A stretch of DNA of 64,000 bases from NCBI RefSeq assembly GCF_000332115.1, contig NC_020156.1, positions 3,287,501 to 3,351,500 on the forward strand. Direction: 5' to 3'. The notes under the pieces are model-generated. The model was given only the letters and a program-made list of their open reading frames with translations. It made no database searches and was not told the DNA's origin. The number at the start of each line of letters is the position of its first letter. The stretch's first letter is position 1. The translations under genes were made by a program, and so were the position numbers. Positions 8,698-18,194 of the stretch are shown here, in pieces. The stretch is from Nonlabens dokdonensis DSW-6. GTDB lineage: Bacteria; Bacteroidota; Bacteroidia; Flavobacteriales; Flavobacteriaceae.

Positions 8698-11142
8698 TTA
8701 AGCTTTAAACCATCCTTTTGCATCATTAAAGTCTAAGAAATAAGTGACTCTTAATGAAATGTTGTGTCGTACTGGCTGTGTGAATAATTCATCTAGACTA
8801 TCTTCAAAACCTATTTCTCCTTGATTATCAAAGTTAAAAATACTATTTCTGTACAGTAATGAAGCTTCACTGCCTGGGGCAAAGCGCCATCTATACGAAA
8901 GGTCTAGGTTCCAAACATTAAAGTTTGCATCTGGATCAAAATCATCAGTTAATTCATAATCTGATGGTAATAAAGTACCATCAAGAGCAAGTTCATTAAA
9001 TTCTCTGCTAAACCTGGCTCTAGACCAGAAATTCCTAAAAGATAAGCTGAGTGCTTCTCTATTATTAAAATTAAAAGTTCCTGAAATAGAATTCTCAACA
9101 GTATGTGTATCTCGTCTACTTACGATGGGTTCATCATTATCTGCAGTAGTCACATAGCTTATTCGATTATTATTTTTACTCCAAGAAAGCGCATAGATCA
9201 AAAGAAATTTATCTGAGAATCTGTATCGAGGACTAAACCTGAAGTCATAGCTTTCTTCTGCATCATCAAATCTCTTGAAACGTCCCATTCTGTAATCAAA
9301 AGCAAATTTCTTTCGGTAATCTGTGGAGACAAAACCGCCTGTAAAATAACCAGACTCGTACCGGACTACTTGCCCTTCTTTACGCGACTCAAACTGATTT
9401 AGATTTCTAGAGAAAAAATTGAAATCGGCTCCAAAAGCCAGACGTTCTCTAGTAAAAAAGAATGGGTTTAATGTATATTCTGTGTTAGTATGTAAATCAG
9501 GATCTATTTGTCTTCTATGACGTACTCTAAAATCTACATCAAACCGATTAAAAATTCCTACTGGTGTGAACTGATTATAACTTAAATCTGCAGCAAAGGT
9601 TTGGGTGTTTGTTTGAAAATTACGACCTAAATCATTAGGGTTCCAATTCTTGTCTCTATAAAAGTGTGCTAATCTAGGTCTCCATTTCCCTATCGTTCTG
9701 CGCCATTGAACCTCGCTAGAATAACCAGTATTTGTTCCGGTAGGAGTAAAGCGGTTACTCATTCTTATTTCTCCACGATAATTATTTGCAGCATTCTTAT
9801 CATTGTGATCTAGAACTATCGCTGTGACATTTGCATCAGTAAAGCTACCATTTCTTAAAGTGCTTGCATTAGAGATGGCAATGGAACTATTTTTACTGAA
9901 TTGTTGATCTAGCACAAACATATTATAATTAGTAAACGCTTCGGTAACTTGTGTTCTCCTTTCACCAGTTACGGTGTTTTGAATAGTAGCTTCAGTTTTA
10001 TCAGTAATTGCATTTAAGAAACCAATTCCTAACCTATTTGCTGTTCTACCAGTTACTTTAACTGCATTGAGTAATTGTGCATTGCTGGGGTTATCAATAA
10101 TATCTTCATCATCAAACAATTCTACATTGCTAAAGCCGCTTGGAGTTTGACCTATTCTACGAGAAAAGAACAATCCTCCTTTATTGAACAAGTCTGTTCC
10201 TTCATTGAAAAAGGCTCGATTCTCTCCAAAAAGCTGTTCAAATGGTCCCAAATTGAGCTCCACCTGATCAAAAGCTACTTGACCAAAATCTGGAATTAAA
10301 CTCGCATCTAGGGTAAATGCATCGTTAATTCCATATTTAATATCCATTCCGGCATTGTATTGCGTGGTAGAATTTCCATCAAAATTATCATTAATAACCG
10401 TTGCATATGGATAAAGATTCAATCGCAATGGTGGATCAATATTAGAAACACCAGTCATAAGTGCATCGTATTGCGTGTTGATTCCCTGTGTAATATCGAT
10501 ATAGTTATAACTGTATTCTTCGTTAAGTGATGTAATACGTCTAAAGATCTGGAAACTCCAGTCTTGCACTTCTACTTCTGGAAAGCGCAGCGTCCGGTAA
10601 GGGATTTTCATTTCTACAAACCATCCTGCATCATTGATGCTGGTTTCTGATCTGAACACTACGTTGTAACTAAAATCTTGTCTATTACCTTCTACAATGG
10701 CATCACCCAAGGCGTTTGCACTTGTTGCAAAAAACCTAGTTTGATTGATCTGGTTATTGTAGTTGTTAATGTAAAAGCCAAAAACATCAGCTTGTGTGAA
10801 TACTTGATCTCTTTGAGAGAATTGCCTTGCTATACTTTCTGGATCATCATCATATAAATATGCCGCTAGGTATAAAGCATTATCATCGTAGGCTATTTTA
10901 AACTTTGTTTGATGTGTTTCTCGTTCTTTTTGCCCGTTTGTAGGCTCAATCATCACAAAGTCGCCACCTGCAGGGATTTGATCCCAAAACTTCTCAAATG
11001 GTTTACCGTCTATTTTTGGTGCAGTGGTTACTCTCTTTGCTTTATAAACTTTTCTTTGAATTTGTAGAGAGTCTTGTAGTTCTTGCGATTCCGCTTTCGC
11101 GAAAGCGAGAAAAACAAATAGTAAAACGATTAATCTTTTCAA
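8698..11142 (-). CDS. DUF5916-family outer-membrane protein with CBM9-like N-terminal domain
   Basis: About 814 residues: a signal peptide ending in AFAKAESQ, an N-terminal carbohydrate-binding-module-9-like domain ([15 protein letters not shown], then [19 protein letters not shown]) and a long C-terminal beta-barrel-like region rich in alternating aromatic strands and ending LRVTYFLDF. This matches DUF5916 proteins, common in Bacteroidota outer membranes and of unknown role. No ATG precedes the signal peptide. I prefer TTG at 11142, because a TTG at 11169 would overlap the TAATTTTG promoter core. The signal-peptide end is encoded by the dispersed palindrome. Confidence 0.82.
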   Translation of the reverse strand: MKRLIVLLFVFLAFAKAESQELQDSLQIQRKVYKAKRVTTAPKIDGKPFEKFWDQIPAGGDFVMIEPTNGQKERETHQTKFKIAYDDNALYLAAYLYDDDPESIARQFSQRDQVFTQADVFGFYINNYNNQINQTRFFATSANALGDAIVEGNRQDFSYNVVFRSETSINDAGWFVEMKIPYRTLRFPEVEVQDWSFQIFRRITSLNEEYSYNYIDITQGINTQYDALMTGVSNIDPPLRLNLYPYATVINDNFDGNSTTQYNAGMDIKYGINDAFTLDASLIPDFGQVAFDQVELNLGPFEQLFGENRAFFNEGTDLFNKGGLFFSRRIGQTPSGFSNVELFDDEDIIDNPSNAQLLNAVKVTGRTANRLGIGFLNAITDKTEATIQNTVTGERRTQVTEAFTNYNMFVLDQQFSKNSSIAISNASTLRNGSFTDANVTAIVLDHNDKNAANNYRGEIRMSNRFTPTGTNTGYSSEVQWRRTIGKWRPRLAHFYRDKNWNPNDLGRNFQTNTQTFAADLSYNQFTPVGIFNRFDVDFRVRHRRQIDPDLHTNTEYTLNPFFFTRERLAFGADFNFFSRNLNQFESRKEGQVVRYESGYFTGGFVSTDYRKKFAFDYRMGRFKRFDDAEESYDFRFSPRYRFSDKFLLIYALSWSKNNNRISYVTTADNDEPIVSRRDTHTVENSISGTFNFNNREALSLSFRNFWSRARFSREFNELALDGTLLPSDYELTDDFDPDANFNVWNLDLSYRWRFAPGSEASLLYRNSIFNFDNQGEIGFEDSLDELFTQPVRHNISLRVTYFLDFNDAKGWFKA
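11092..11107. repeat. Dispersed 16-bp palindrome, copy 3 (signal peptide of DUF5916 gene)
   Basis: Exact CGCTTTCGCGAAAGCG, translated as AFAKA at the signal-peptide C-region. Confidence 0.9.
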
Positions 11143-11166
11143 TTTTATATGGCTATGAGAAAAACG

Positions 11167-11174
11167 CAAAATTA
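11167..11174 (-). promoter_or_regulatory. TAnnTTTG promoter core (TAATTTTG)
   Basis: Perfect -7 element 24 nt before the proposed TTG start of the DUF5916 gene. It argues against the longer TTG start at 11169, which it overlaps. Confidence 0.45.
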
Positions 11175-11260
11175 ACGGCTTTAAATCACGAATTCATTAA
11201 AGACATGTTAATTAAAATAACACAACAAAATATGTGATGTAACTTGCTAATAAAAGAAAC

Positions 11261-11788
11261 ATGAAAACAGCAATACTAGCAGGAGGCTGCTTCTGGTGTA
11301 CCGAAGCCGTTTTTCAAAGAGTAAAAGGAGTAGAGAAGGTACGATCAGGTTTTTGTGGAGGTCATATTAAAAACCCACCATATAGAGAGGTAGTTCAAGG
11401 AAGAACAGGTCATGCAGAGGCAATAGAAATTACATATGATGAAAATCTAGTAAGTTTTAAACAGTTGTTACAAGTATTTATGGCAACCCACGATCCTACC
11501 ACTTTAAATAGACAAGGCTATGATGTAGGTACACATTATAGAAGTGCTATTTTATTTCTTAATGAAGAGCAAGAACGAATAGCGAGATCATACGTAGAAG
11601 AACTAGAAAACGAGGGAGCTTTTAATGATCCTATCGTTACCGAGATAGCTCCAGCAACCACCTTTTATCCCGCTGAGGAAGTTCATGATAATTATTACAA
11701 TAATAATAGGGAACAAGGATATTGTCAGGTTATCATAGATCCAAAGATTAGAAAATTACTAACTGGATTTAAAGAATTAGTCAAATAA
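11261..11788 (+). CDS. msrA: Peptide-methionine (S)-S-oxide reductase MsrA
   Basis: 175-residue cytoplasmic repair enzyme reducing methionine-S-sulfoxide in proteins. The N-terminal GGCFWC motif supplies the catalytic Cys10, and further family phrases are GHAEAIEITYD, GTHYRSAI and a C-terminal YCQV that can supply a resolving Cys. The length matches single-domain MsrA and no MsrB domain is fused. Its start follows a divergent spacer shared with the DUF5916 gene, and a strong hairpin terminator follows the stop. Confidence 0.96.
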   Translation: MKTAILAGGCFWCTEAVFQRVKGVEKVRSGFCGGHIKNPPYREVVQGRTGHAEAIEITYDENLVSFKQLLQVFMATHDPTTLNRQGYDVGTHYRSAILFLNEEQERIARSYVEELENEGAFNDPIVTEIAPATTFYPAEEVHDNYYNNNREQGYCQVIIDPKIRKLLTGFKELVK

Positions 11789-11789
11789 T

Positions 11790-11816
11790 AAAAAAGCTCC
11801 TTAATGGAGCTTTTTT
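11790..11816. terminator. Bidirectional rho-independent terminator
   Basis: Stem AAAAAGCTCC / GGAGCTTTTT with a 5-nt loop between the convergent msrA gene and the 103-residue membrane-protein gene. The A-run on one side and T-run on the other allow use in both directions. Confidence 0.85.
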
Positions 11817-11817
11817 A

Positions 11818-12129
11818 TTATCTGTGATCTACGTCTATAACCGTCTTTCCTTTATTATTTTCTTCACTAGGATTTATGAGATAAGTGTAACACCACATGA
11901 TAGTAAATGATGGTATAATGTCCATACCAGGCATCAATTCTTCAATAGTAGTTAGAACACCAGCGGCAACACCAGATTTTCCAGGATATAATTTAGTCAT
12001 TATAAAACCAGCAATAGGCGCCCAACCCAAATCTGTAATTTCTCCAAATATGGGTATAAGGTAAGATCCTATACCTATGAGATCTAGCAAGATACCAGCA
12101 ATGAGTTTAGATCGTTTTGATTGAAACAT
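11818..12129 (-). CDS. Conserved small membrane protein of unknown function
   Basis: 103 residues with a basic N-terminus (KRSK), a first hydrophobic segment around 9-27 (AGILLDLIGIGSYLIP), a second around 33-45 and a third around 75-90. Similar short proteins are common in Bacteroidota, but I cannot name a function. It overlaps nothing, and folE lies upstream with a 51-nt spacer, so it may be the second gene of a folE transcript. Confidence 0.65.
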   Translation of the reverse strand: MFQSKRSKLIAGILLDLIGIGSYLIPIFGEITDLGWAPIAGFIMTKLYPGKSGVAAGVLTTIEELMPGMDIIPSFTIMWCYTYLINPSEENNKGKTVIDVDHR

Positions 12130-12180
12130 AATTATTTGTTTTTAATCATTTATAGACAAATAACGTTCCAAAAAGTGATT

Positions 12181-12780
12181 TTAGTGCAAATTAGAAGTGA
12201 TAAGGGTCATGAACTCTGCACGAGTTTCTGTTTTTTCAAATTGACCTCTAAATCCGCTAGTTGTAGTAGAGCTATTTTGTTTTTGAACGCCTCGCATCAT
12301 CATGCACATGTGAGAAGCCTCTATAACTACAGCAACACCTTTAGGTTTTAAAGTATCGTCTATACATTCTAATATGTCGTGTGTGAGCCTTTCTTGCACT
12401 TGTAATCGTCTAGCAAATACATCTACTATACGAGGAATCTTTGATAAACCAACTATATGTCCATTAGGAATATAGGCTATGTGTGCTTTTCCAAAAAACG
12501 GTAACATGTGATGCTCGCAAAGTGAATATAGCTCGATATCTTTAATAATAACCATATCGTTATAATCTTCAGCAAACATGGCTCCTTTTAAAATTTCGGC
12601 AGGATCAATGTCATAACCAGAAGTAAGAAACTGCATAGCTTTTGCTGCTCTTTCTGGTGTTTTTAATAGGCCTTCTCTTTTTACATCTTCGCCTATTTCG
12701 GTGATGACATCTCTATATTTATCTTTAATTTCTTCGGTTGTTTCAATGTTGTATTCTTCAAAAGTGCGGTATGGTGCCAT
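12181..12780 (-). CDS. folE: GTP cyclohydrolase I
   Basis: 199 residues. Converts GTP to 7,8-dihydroneopterin triphosphate, the first step of tetrahydrofolate and pterin synthesis. The zinc ligands and active site are visible: [10 protein letters not shown] (Cys and His near 86-90), [11 protein letters not shown], and [12 protein letters not shown] containing the second Cys ligand and catalytic His. The length is typical. A TACCTTTG core lies 18 nt upstream of the ATG. Confidence 0.96.
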   Translation of the reverse strand: MAPYRTFEEYNIETTEEIKDKYRDVITEIGEDVKREGLLKTPERAAKAMQFLTSGYDIDPAEILKGAMFAEDYNDMVIIKDIELYSLCEHHMLPFFGKAHIAYIPNGHIVGLSKIPRIVDVFARRLQVQERLTHDILECIDDTLKPKGVAVVIEASHMCMMMRGVQKQNSSTTTSGFRGQFEKTETRAEFMTLITSNLH

Positions 12781-12798
12781 CTTATATTTTTAGTTGAT

Positions 12799-12806
12799 CA
12801 AAGGTA
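12799..12806 (-). promoter_or_regulatory. TAnnTTTG promoter core of folE (TACCTTTG)
   Basis: Perfect -7 element 18 nt upstream of the folE start codon. Confidence 0.5.
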
Positions 12807-12847
12807 TCTTTTTTATGTTTAACTAATTTAAAATAAAGTTAAACATT

Positions 12848-13735
12848 TTAGAAATTTAAGGTGACTCCGATGGCGTTGCTGGTTGCAGTAAAACTAAAGA
12901 CCATTTTTTGAGGATCTCTTCCTGTTCTTCCCTTTCCGTAGCGTTTATCTCCATATCCATTTCTAGTATCTAGATAACGGTCTACGGCCTCAACTGTGGC
13001 GATAGTTATCGCGAGACTCAAAACAATGTCTGTAAGGAAATGAGCACCTGACCATAAACGAGATACTGGAGAAATAAGTCCTACTGTGTAAATACCGGCT
13101 TTTACGTATGGATTATCAAAATGTTTTGCAAGAGCATATGCTGTTGTAAATGATAAAACAGTATGTCCTGAAGGAAATGATCGATAACCAGATTCTCCAG
13201 AAAATGGACGGAATTCATGTTTACCGAGACCGGTTTCTGGCCGTGCTCTTCCTGTTACCGCTTTAAGAACCTGTTGCAGTAATCCACCAGCGCTGGCACT
13301 TGAAATCATAAGGACTCCTGTGCGTCGCCATTCTGGGCTTTTAGCAAGTAATCCATAGGTATAAATTCCTGCCGTAACTCCATAGTTATTTTGTGGGCTA
13401 CCAAAGTACCATCCAAAATCGCGTAATAATTTTGGAACATCCTCTTTTTGGTCTCTAAAAAAGTCACTAGAATCTTCATCAAATGTGTAAATTCCGCCTA
13501 CTAATAAGGTAGTTGCACCAGCTCTGTAGAAATCCGTTTTCCCCCAATGGAATGGTCTTGAATACGCATATGCAGCACCATTGAACATATGAAGGCCATC
13601 ATATTTAAGTAATTCCCATGTAGACATATTAGATACATCGCTAGCACTATAAGAATCTGGTTTAAAATTTTGTGAGAATAAGGATGAAACTGTTAATAGT
13701 AAGATCAACAGTAAAGATTTTTTAAATAAATTCAT
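12848..13735 (-). CDS. PAP2-superfamily phosphatase, exported
   Basis: 295 residues with a signal peptide (cleavage around LFSQ, residue 22). The three PAP2 acid-phosphatase motifs are in order: KAVTGRARP (KX6RP), the PSGH motif in SFPSGHTVLSF, and SRLWSGAHFLTD (SRX5HX3D). Such enzymes dephosphorylate undecaprenyl pyrophosphate, phosphatidate or lipid A in the envelope, and the substrate here is not determinable. The region before the first motif has only modest hydrophobicity, so it may be periplasmic and membrane-associated. A TAATTTTG core ends 5 nt before the ATG. Confidence 0.88.
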   Translation of the reverse strand: MNLFKKSLLLILLLTVSSLFSQNFKPDSYSASDVSNMSTWELLKYDGLHMFNGAAYAYSRPFHWGKTDFYRAGATTLLVGGIYTFDEDSSDFFRDQKEDVPKLLRDFGWYFGSPQNNYGVTAGIYTYGLLAKSPEWRRTGVLMISSASAGGLLQQVLKAVTGRARPETGLGKHEFRPFSGESGYRSFPSGHTVLSFTTAYALAKHFDNPYVKAGIYTVGLISPVSRLWSGAHFLTDIVLSLAITIATVEAVDRYLDTRNGYGDKRYGKGRTGRDPQKMVFSFTATSNAIGVTLNF

Positions 13736-13740
13736 GTGGG

Positions 13741-13748
13741 CAAAATTA
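13741..13748 (-). promoter_or_regulatory. TAnnTTTG promoter core (TAATTTTG), 5 nt from ATG
   Basis: Perfect -7 element separated from the PAP2 gene ATG by 5 nt. A TTG lies 23 nt upstream of it. The expected transcript would be leaderless. Confidence 0.5.
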
Positions 13749-13830
13749 ACAATTTCAAGGGGTTATTAGATCAATAATAAAAATAGAATCTTTAATTTTA
13801 AAAATAAGTAGTGACTTTATAAAATAATAC

Positions 13831-13838
13831 TATATTTG
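13831..13838 (+). promoter_or_regulatory. TAnnTTTG promoter core of the tRNA gene (TATATTTG)
   Basis: Perfect -7 element 27 nt upstream of the mature tRNA 5' end. Confidence 0.6.
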
Positions 13839-13865
13839 CAACCGCTTAGAAATAAGCAACGATTA

Positions 13866-13939
13866 GGTCGCGTAGCTCAGCTGGATAGAGCATCTGCCTT
13901 CTAAGCAGACGGTCACAGGTTCGAATCCTGTCGCGATCA
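13866..13939 (+). tRNA. tRNA-Arg (anticodon UCU)
   Basis: 74-nt cloverleaf: acceptor stem GGTCGCG / CGCGATC with discriminator A at 13939, D-arm AGCTCAGCTGGATAGAGC, anticodon stem TCTGC / GCAGA with loop CTTCTAA (anticodon TCT at 13900-13902) and T-arm with GTTCGAATC. The 3' CCA is not encoded. It reads AGA codons. Confidence 0.97.
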
Positions 13940-13946
13940 CTAGTAA

Positions 13947-14005
13947 AGAAAAGGTTAAAAGAATTTTGAGTTTGCTCATGGTTTCTTTTAACCTTTTCTC
14001 TTTTT
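13947..14005 (+). terminator. Terminator downstream of tRNA-Arg
   Basis: Perfect 17-bp inverted repeat (13947-13963 with 13983-13999) around a 19-nt loop, followed by TTTTT at 14001-14005. Confidence 0.85.
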
Positions 14006-14169
14006 ACGGGCTTAGCTCGTAGACTTGCTCATCATATATACTTATTAAACAAATATTTAAACGATATAAGAGTCCTACTCATGTCAGTCTGATTAAGTTG
14101 TTTTTCATTTCAATCATTTCAGACTTTTAAATAAAAAGGTATCTTTATTACAGACAAAAGCAAGTCACA

Positions 14170-14664
14170 ATGGAAATTGATCAACAAATTGTTTTAAGAC
14201 CTAGATTTCAAGAAGTGTTATCACTGGAAAAGAAAGATATCCTCAATCTTTTTAACCAAGAGGCTGTCAAGAAGGAATATATTATCAGTATAATTGATGA
14301 TCATGTTTTTGTAAGAATACCTGCTGTAAGAGCACATTTTTGGTCTCCAGAGTTACATTTAGAGCTGGTAGAAAAAAATGAAGGAACTGTATTGGTTAAA
14401 GGTCTTTTCGGTCCTAAACCTACTGTTTGGACCATGTTTATGTTCTTTCATTTTGCTGTTGCTGGACTATTTATAGCGTCTGGGATTTGGCTATATACTC
14501 GATTCACTTTGGGTGAACCAATAAGATTTCCATTAATCAGTATGATTTTAATGATTCTCGTTTGGTTTGTATTATATGTTTTAGGAAGAATAGGAAGGAA
14601 AACAGGATCTGAGCAAATGCATGAGCTCAAGATATTTCTGGATTCCTTAATTAAAATCAAATAA
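14170..14664 (+). CDS. Membrane protein with two C-terminal helices, unknown function
   Basis: 164 residues. Residues 1-80 are soluble and contain a beta-rich segment (DDHVFVRIPA, HFWSPELHLELVE, VLVKGLFGPKP). Two membrane helices follow at about 86-108 and 118-140, then a short basic tail. This layout is common in Flavobacteriaceae, but I know of no function. It is monocistronic, and a TATCTTTA box (7 of 8 matches) lies 22 nt before the ATG. No catalytic motif is seen. Confidence 0.75.
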   Translation: MEIDQQIVLRPRFQEVLSLEKKDILNLFNQEAVKKEYIISIIDDHVFVRIPAVRAHFWSPELHLELVEKNEGTVLVKGLFGPKPTVWTMFMFFHFAVAGLFIASGIWLYTRFTLGEPIRFPLISMILMILVWFVLYVLGRIGRKTGSEQMHELKIFLDSLIKIK

Positions 14665-14737
14665 CAATTTTTAAATTTTTTATGTTCTTTATAGATCAGT
14701 TATATGAGGATCGCTTTTGGCAATTAATTTATAACAA

Positions 14738-14769
14738 TAAAAAAAGCTCTATTGTTGATCAATAGAGCT
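14738..14769 (-). terminator. Terminator of the 14795-15583 lipoprotein gene
   Basis: Perfect 10-bp stem AGCTCTATTG / CAATAGAGCT with a 5-nt loop. On the minus strand it is followed by a T-run (A-run at 14738-14744 on the plus strand). It could also serve the convergent plus-strand gene. Confidence 0.8.
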
Positions 14770-14794
14770 ATATATTTTGTTGACGATAGGGAAT

Positions 14795-15583
14795 TTAATT
14801 CACTGTATGTCCTGTCAACGTTTGTTCTGATTCAATATTTGCACTTTGCGGTACTGGTAAGGAAATACCTAAAGCGGAGAAGTCTTCTAACGTATAGTTA
14901 AGTTCATAATCTGATCTTATCAATCCGATATCTTTTGCCCAATAATTGTCTACAACTATCGCATCTTGTGGTTCTAAAACAGGAACTTGTTGTGTAAATC
15001 CAGCTATAGTAATTTCGGTCAATATAGATAAGTTTACAATTAGTTGGGAATGAATCACATCTTGATAAGTAGTTCCATTCACCATCATTTGAGAAATACT
15101 TGATTGCTGCACCGTCTTTACTACATAGTTAAAATCTAGATCATAGGTCTGAATCGTTTGTGTATTAGTTCCTTGAGTCGAGAAAAGCTCTGAGTTTGCG
15201 CTTGCATTTTGATCGTAAAGCACACCATTTGTAATTGGAACATTAAAGTTATTTAATCCTTGTAAATTTAAACCGATAACACCATTTCCTATTAATTTAC
15301 CTGATTCTGCTTTTAAATCACCACCGGTAAGAATTTGTGACATAAATCCAGTAGGAGTACTTGGATTAGAGGTAAGCGTATACTCTGAACCAGTAACAGT
15401 TGCGACCGTAAGAGTTTCAGAAGAAGTATTAGTACCAGTACTCACATCATAATCCCAACTATTGCTCACAGTCAATGGAAAATATTGAAAATCATTATTT
15501 GTTCTACCAGAATCTCCATCGTCGCTTGGGTCACAAGAAGCTAAAGAAATCACACATAACGCAAGAAACAGTCTTTTTATCAT
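14795..15583 (-). CDS. Secreted lipoprotein, unknown function
   Basis: 262 residues from the ATG at 15583. The signal peptide ends in the lipobox LASC, followed by acidic residues (DPSDDGD), the pattern seen in Bacteroidota surface lipoproteins. The mature part is Thr/Ser/Asn-rich and beta-rich, with no motif I can name. A longer in-frame start at 15652 exists, but it would place a second hydrophobic stretch before the lipobox and overlap the TATATTTG core, so the shorter start is preferred. Confidence 0.75.
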   Translation of the reverse strand: MIKRLFLALCVISLASCDPSDDGDSGRTNNDFQYFPLTVSNSWDYDVSTGTNTSSETLTVATVTGSEYTLTSNPSTPTGFMSQILTGGDLKAESGKLIGNGVIGLNLQGLNNFNVPITNGVLYDQNASANSELFSTQGTNTQTIQTYDLDFNYVVKTVQQSSISQMMVNGTTYQDVIHSQLIVNLSILTEITIAGFTQQVPVLEPQDAIVVDNYWAKDIGLIRSDYELNYTLEDFSALGISLPVPQSANIESEQTLTGHTVN

Positions 15584-15601
15584 TAGATTTTTATTTGAGT
15601 T

Positions 15602-15609
15602 CAAATATA
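15602..15609 (-). promoter_or_regulatory. TAnnTTTG promoter core (TATATTTG)
   Basis: Perfect -7 element 18 nt upstream of the chosen ATG at 15583. It supports the short start. Confidence 0.5.
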
Positions 15610-15678
15610 TTAGAATTAAAATAATTACAGCTATTATATTTTTATATAGCATACTGTTAACAGCTTGATTTTTAAAGT

Positions 15679-16473
15679 TTACTCTATAGGAGCATAAGTT
15701 ACCGGTACTGCAAAGGGTACTTTAACATTTTTACCATCTGCTCTTCCTGGAAGCATTTTAGGAAGTGTAAATATTACTCTTTTTGCTTCTAGAGTTAAAA
15801 ATCTGCTTTGGGATCTTCCTTGTAGATCTATTAACTGTCCATCAATATCTACTTTAAAAGATATGTAGGTACGCACCTTTTCATAGATGCCAAATATATT
15901 TCCAATTTCAGAATTATAATTAGCAACCAAGTGATCTCTTATGACTTCATTAAAACATTTCTTAACTTCCATATTCGTAGCTTCTGGACAAGAAGTAAAA
16001 CGTGGTAGTTCATCAACAGGTTGAAAAGGCAGTGTCTTCGCATCCATTTTCTCAACTTCCTCTTTTGAAAAGGTCTCCTTTTCATCTTTGTTTTGTTCGT
16101 TTTCTTTTCTCCATTTTTCTTCTTTTATATTTAACTCTAGGAGCTGTAACGCTTTAGTTTTATATGGAGAATAAGCTTTTTCCATATCAATTACTTGTTG
16201 ATAGGCCAGTCTAGCATCTGTAGTTTCTCCATAAGCATGAAGAATAAAACCTTTTAGAAAATACAATTCATCTAAATGAGTCCTTTCATTTTCATCAATC
16301 GCTTTTTCAATAGCATCTAGACCTTGATCGTATTGGGCATTGGCAAGATATCTTTTTGCATTTTCATAATTTGTAACAGCAACTACACCGGTAGTATTTG
16401 AAATGTTAGATTTTGATTTACAACCGCTTAAGGCGATTGCAAATAGTGTTATAAAGAAGAGTTGTTTTTTCAT
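15679..16473 (-). CDS. TPR lipoprotein with TonB-C-like C-terminus
   Basis: 264 residues. A lipoprotein signal (LSGC at about residue 18) is followed by a tetratricopeptide-like helical region (about 35-115: ENAKRYLANAQYDQGLDAIE, then LYFLKGFILHAYGE). After a charged linker comes a C-terminal domain resembling the TonB C-terminal fold (YISFKVDIDGQLIDL, then PKMLPGRADGK, VPFAVPVTY). Envelope-anchored, perhaps a scaffold or energy-coupling protein, but the partner is unknown. It is divergent from aroC across a 70-bp promoter region. Confidence 0.75.
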   Translation of the reverse strand: MKKQLFFITLFAIALSGCKSKSNISNTTGVVAVTNYENAKRYLANAQYDQGLDAIEKAIDENERTHLDELYFLKGFILHAYGETTDARLAYQQVIDMEKAYSPYKTKALQLLELNIKEEKWRKENEQNKDEKETFSKEEVEKMDAKTLPFQPVDELPRFTSCPEATNMEVKKCFNEVIRDHLVANYNSEIGNIFGIYEKVRTYISFKVDIDGQLIDLQGRSQSRFLTLEAKRVIFTLPKMLPGRADGKNVKVPFAVPVTYAPIE

Positions 16474-16507
16474 TATGTAATTATTAATTCTTAATCATTA
16501 TAAGAAA

Positions 16508-16515
16508 CAAATCTA
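16508..16515 (-). promoter_or_regulatory. TAnnTTTG promoter core (TAGATTTG)
   Basis: Perfect -7 element 34 nt upstream of the TPR lipoprotein ATG, in the short divergent spacer shared with aroC. Confidence 0.5.
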
Positions 16516-16530
16516 ATGCTTCTCAAACAT

Positions 16531-16538
16531 TATATTTG
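16531..16538 (+). promoter_or_regulatory. TAnnTTTG promoter core of aroC (TATATTTG), 5 nt from ATG
   Basis: Perfect -7 element ending 5 nt before the aroC ATG at 16544. It includes the first base of a possible GTG start, which makes the GTG unlikely. Confidence 0.5.
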
Positions 16539-16543
16539 TGGCT

Positions 16544-17608
16544 ATGGCAGGAAACACCTTTGGTAAGCAATTTACCGTTACTACATATGGAGAATCTCAT
16601 GGAGCCGCATTGGGCGGTGTAATTGACGGTTGTCCCGCAGGAATTGAAATTGATCTCGATGCAATACAACTAGATTTAGACAGGCGTAAACCTGGACAAA
16701 GCAAGATTGTAACTCAACGTAAAGAAAGTGATACGGTTAAATTCTACTCTGGAATTTTTGAAGGTAAAACTACTGGAACACCCATAGGTTTTCAGATTGT
16801 AAATGAGAACCAAAAATCTAAGGATTATTCTCATATAAAAGATACCTACCGTCCTAGTCATGCAGATAAAGTCTATGATGATAAATACGGTCATCGTGAT
16901 TACCGTGGTGGTGGACGCAGCAGCGCTAGAGAAACCGCAAGTAGAGTAGTGGCTGGTGCCATCGCAAAACAACTTCTTTCTCAAGTTCAAGTTACCGCTT
17001 ACACCAGCAGTGTAGGTGATCTTATTATGGATAAACCCTATCAAGAACTTGATTTCTCAGAGATAGAAAATAACATGGTGCGTTGTCCTGATATCGCTTT
17101 CGCGAAAGCGATGGAACAAAAAATAGTGGAAACTAGAAAAGAAGGTGATACCATAGGAGGAACGATTACTTGTGTCATTCAAGGAGTTCCTGCAGGATTA
17201 GGAGAACCAGTTTTTGATAAACTCCATGCAGATCTTGGTAAAGCCATGCTTTCCATCAATGCTGTAAAAGGCTTCGAATATGGCAGTGGTTTTGCAGGTT
17301 CACAAATGAAAGGAAGCGATCATAATGACTTGTATCAGCAAGATGGAACGACGCATACCAACCAAAGCGGCGGAATTCAAGGTGGTATTTCAAATGGAAT
17401 GGATATTTATTTTAGAGTCGCTTTTAAACCAGTCGCTACGATTATGCAATCGCAAGAAACCATTAATTCTAGCGGTGATGTCGTGCAAATGCAAGGTAAA
17501 GGTAGACACGATCCATGTGTAGTTCCTCGAGCTGTGGTTATTGTAGAAGCAATGGCAGCTCTCGTTCTAGCCGATCATCTTTTAAGGGCGCGAACTTCAA
17601 AATTGTAA
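16544..17608 (+). CDS. aroC: Chorismate synthase
   Basis: 354 residues. Converts 5-enolpyruvylshikimate-3-phosphate to chorismate with reduced FMN, the last step of the shikimate pathway. Family signatures are TYGESHG near the N-terminus, [18 protein letters not shown] and [16 protein letters not shown] in the central FMN/substrate region, and [12 protein letters not shown] at the C-terminus. I chose ATG 16544 over the GTG two codons upstream because the GTG overlaps the promoter core. A copy of the palindrome is read as AFAKA in the middle of the enzyme, so the motif is tolerated inside a conserved housekeeping protein. Confidence 0.97.
   Translation: MAGNTFGKQFTVTTYGESHGAALGGVIDGCPAGIEIDLDAIQLDLDRRKPGQSKIVTQRKESDTVKFYSGIFEGKTTGTPIGFQIVNENQKSKDYSHIKDTYRPSHADKVYDDKYGHRDYRGGGRSSARETASRVVAGAIAKQLLSQVQVTAYTSSVGDLIMDKPYQELDFSEIENNMVRCPDIAFAKAMEQKIVETRKEGDTIGGTITCVIQGVPAGLGEPVFDKLHADLGKAMLSINAVKGFEYGSGFAGSQMKGSDHNDLYQQDGTTHTNQSGGIQGGISNGMDIYFRVAFKPVATIMQSQETINSSGDVVQMQGKGRHDPCVVPRAVVIVEAMAALVLADHLLRARTSKL
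17095..17110. repeat. Dispersed 16-bp palindrome, copy 4 (in aroC)
   Basis: Exact CGCTTTCGCGAAAGCG, translated as AFAKA within chorismate synthase. Confidence 0.9.
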
Positions 17609-17609
17609 C

Positions 17610-18107
17610 ATGACGGTTAAAGACTTATTTAGATTAGTATTTAAAAGCATTGGGCTAGGTGTTTTTTTCTACAGCACCATCAACATATTTGCATTGATCG
17701 GACCTTTATTATATACTGAAGAAAAAACTCATTTCTTTCTATATCTAGCTGGTAGTTTGTTAGCTCTTATTTTAGTTTACCTATTGTTTTTTGTTTTCAT
17801 AGATCGGCTTATATCCATATTAAAACTAGATCAAGGTTTTGATAGTCAAGTGGTTCATTTAGGTGAGATTTCAACTAGCAAGGTTTTTGAAATTGTTTTA
17901 TTCACTTTAGGAATGATAAATATTGTTAGCGTTCTACCTGACTTTGCGCACTGGTTTTTCATGAAGTTTCAGAGTGATGTTTCTCATCAATCTACAGACC
18001 TTTATGTACAAATCAACAATTATGATATTGCTTATAACTGTTGTTATTTAGCTATCGGAGTTTTGGTTATTTTACTCAGAAAACAGATAGTCAAGCTGTT
18101 AGAATAG
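17610..18107 (+). CDS. Four-helix membrane protein, unknown function
   Basis: 165 residues with hydrophobic segments at roughly 12-32, 43-68, 95-118 and 140-158. It starts 1 nt after the aroC stop and is probably co-transcribed with it, but has no visible link to aromatic synthesis. No conserved motif recognised. A copy of the palindrome lies 11 nt after its stop. Confidence 0.7.
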   Translation: MTVKDLFRLVFKSIGLGVFFYSTINIFALIGPLLYTEEKTHFFLYLAGSLLALILVYLLFFVFIDRLISILKLDQGFDSQVVHLGEISTSKVFEIVLFTLGMINIVSVLPDFAHWFFMKFQSDVSHQSTDLYVQINNYDIAYNCCYLAIGVLVILLRKQIVKLLE

Positions 18108-18118
18108 TGTTTATATTT

Positions 18119-18134
18119 CGCTTTCGCGAAAGCG
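18119..18134. repeat. Dispersed 16-bp palindrome, copy 5 (intergenic)
   Basis: Exact CGCTTTCGCGAAAGCG between the four-helix protein gene and the symporter gene. Confidence 0.9.
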
Positions 18135-18194
18135 GAATCACCACAAAAACTTTACTTATATTACACCTCAAGTCTCAAATACTTACTTTATCAC

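Noticed and set aside
16676-17044. Minus-strand 122-codon frame in aroC
   Set aside because: Antisense to conserved chorismate synthase motifs; no signal or family features.
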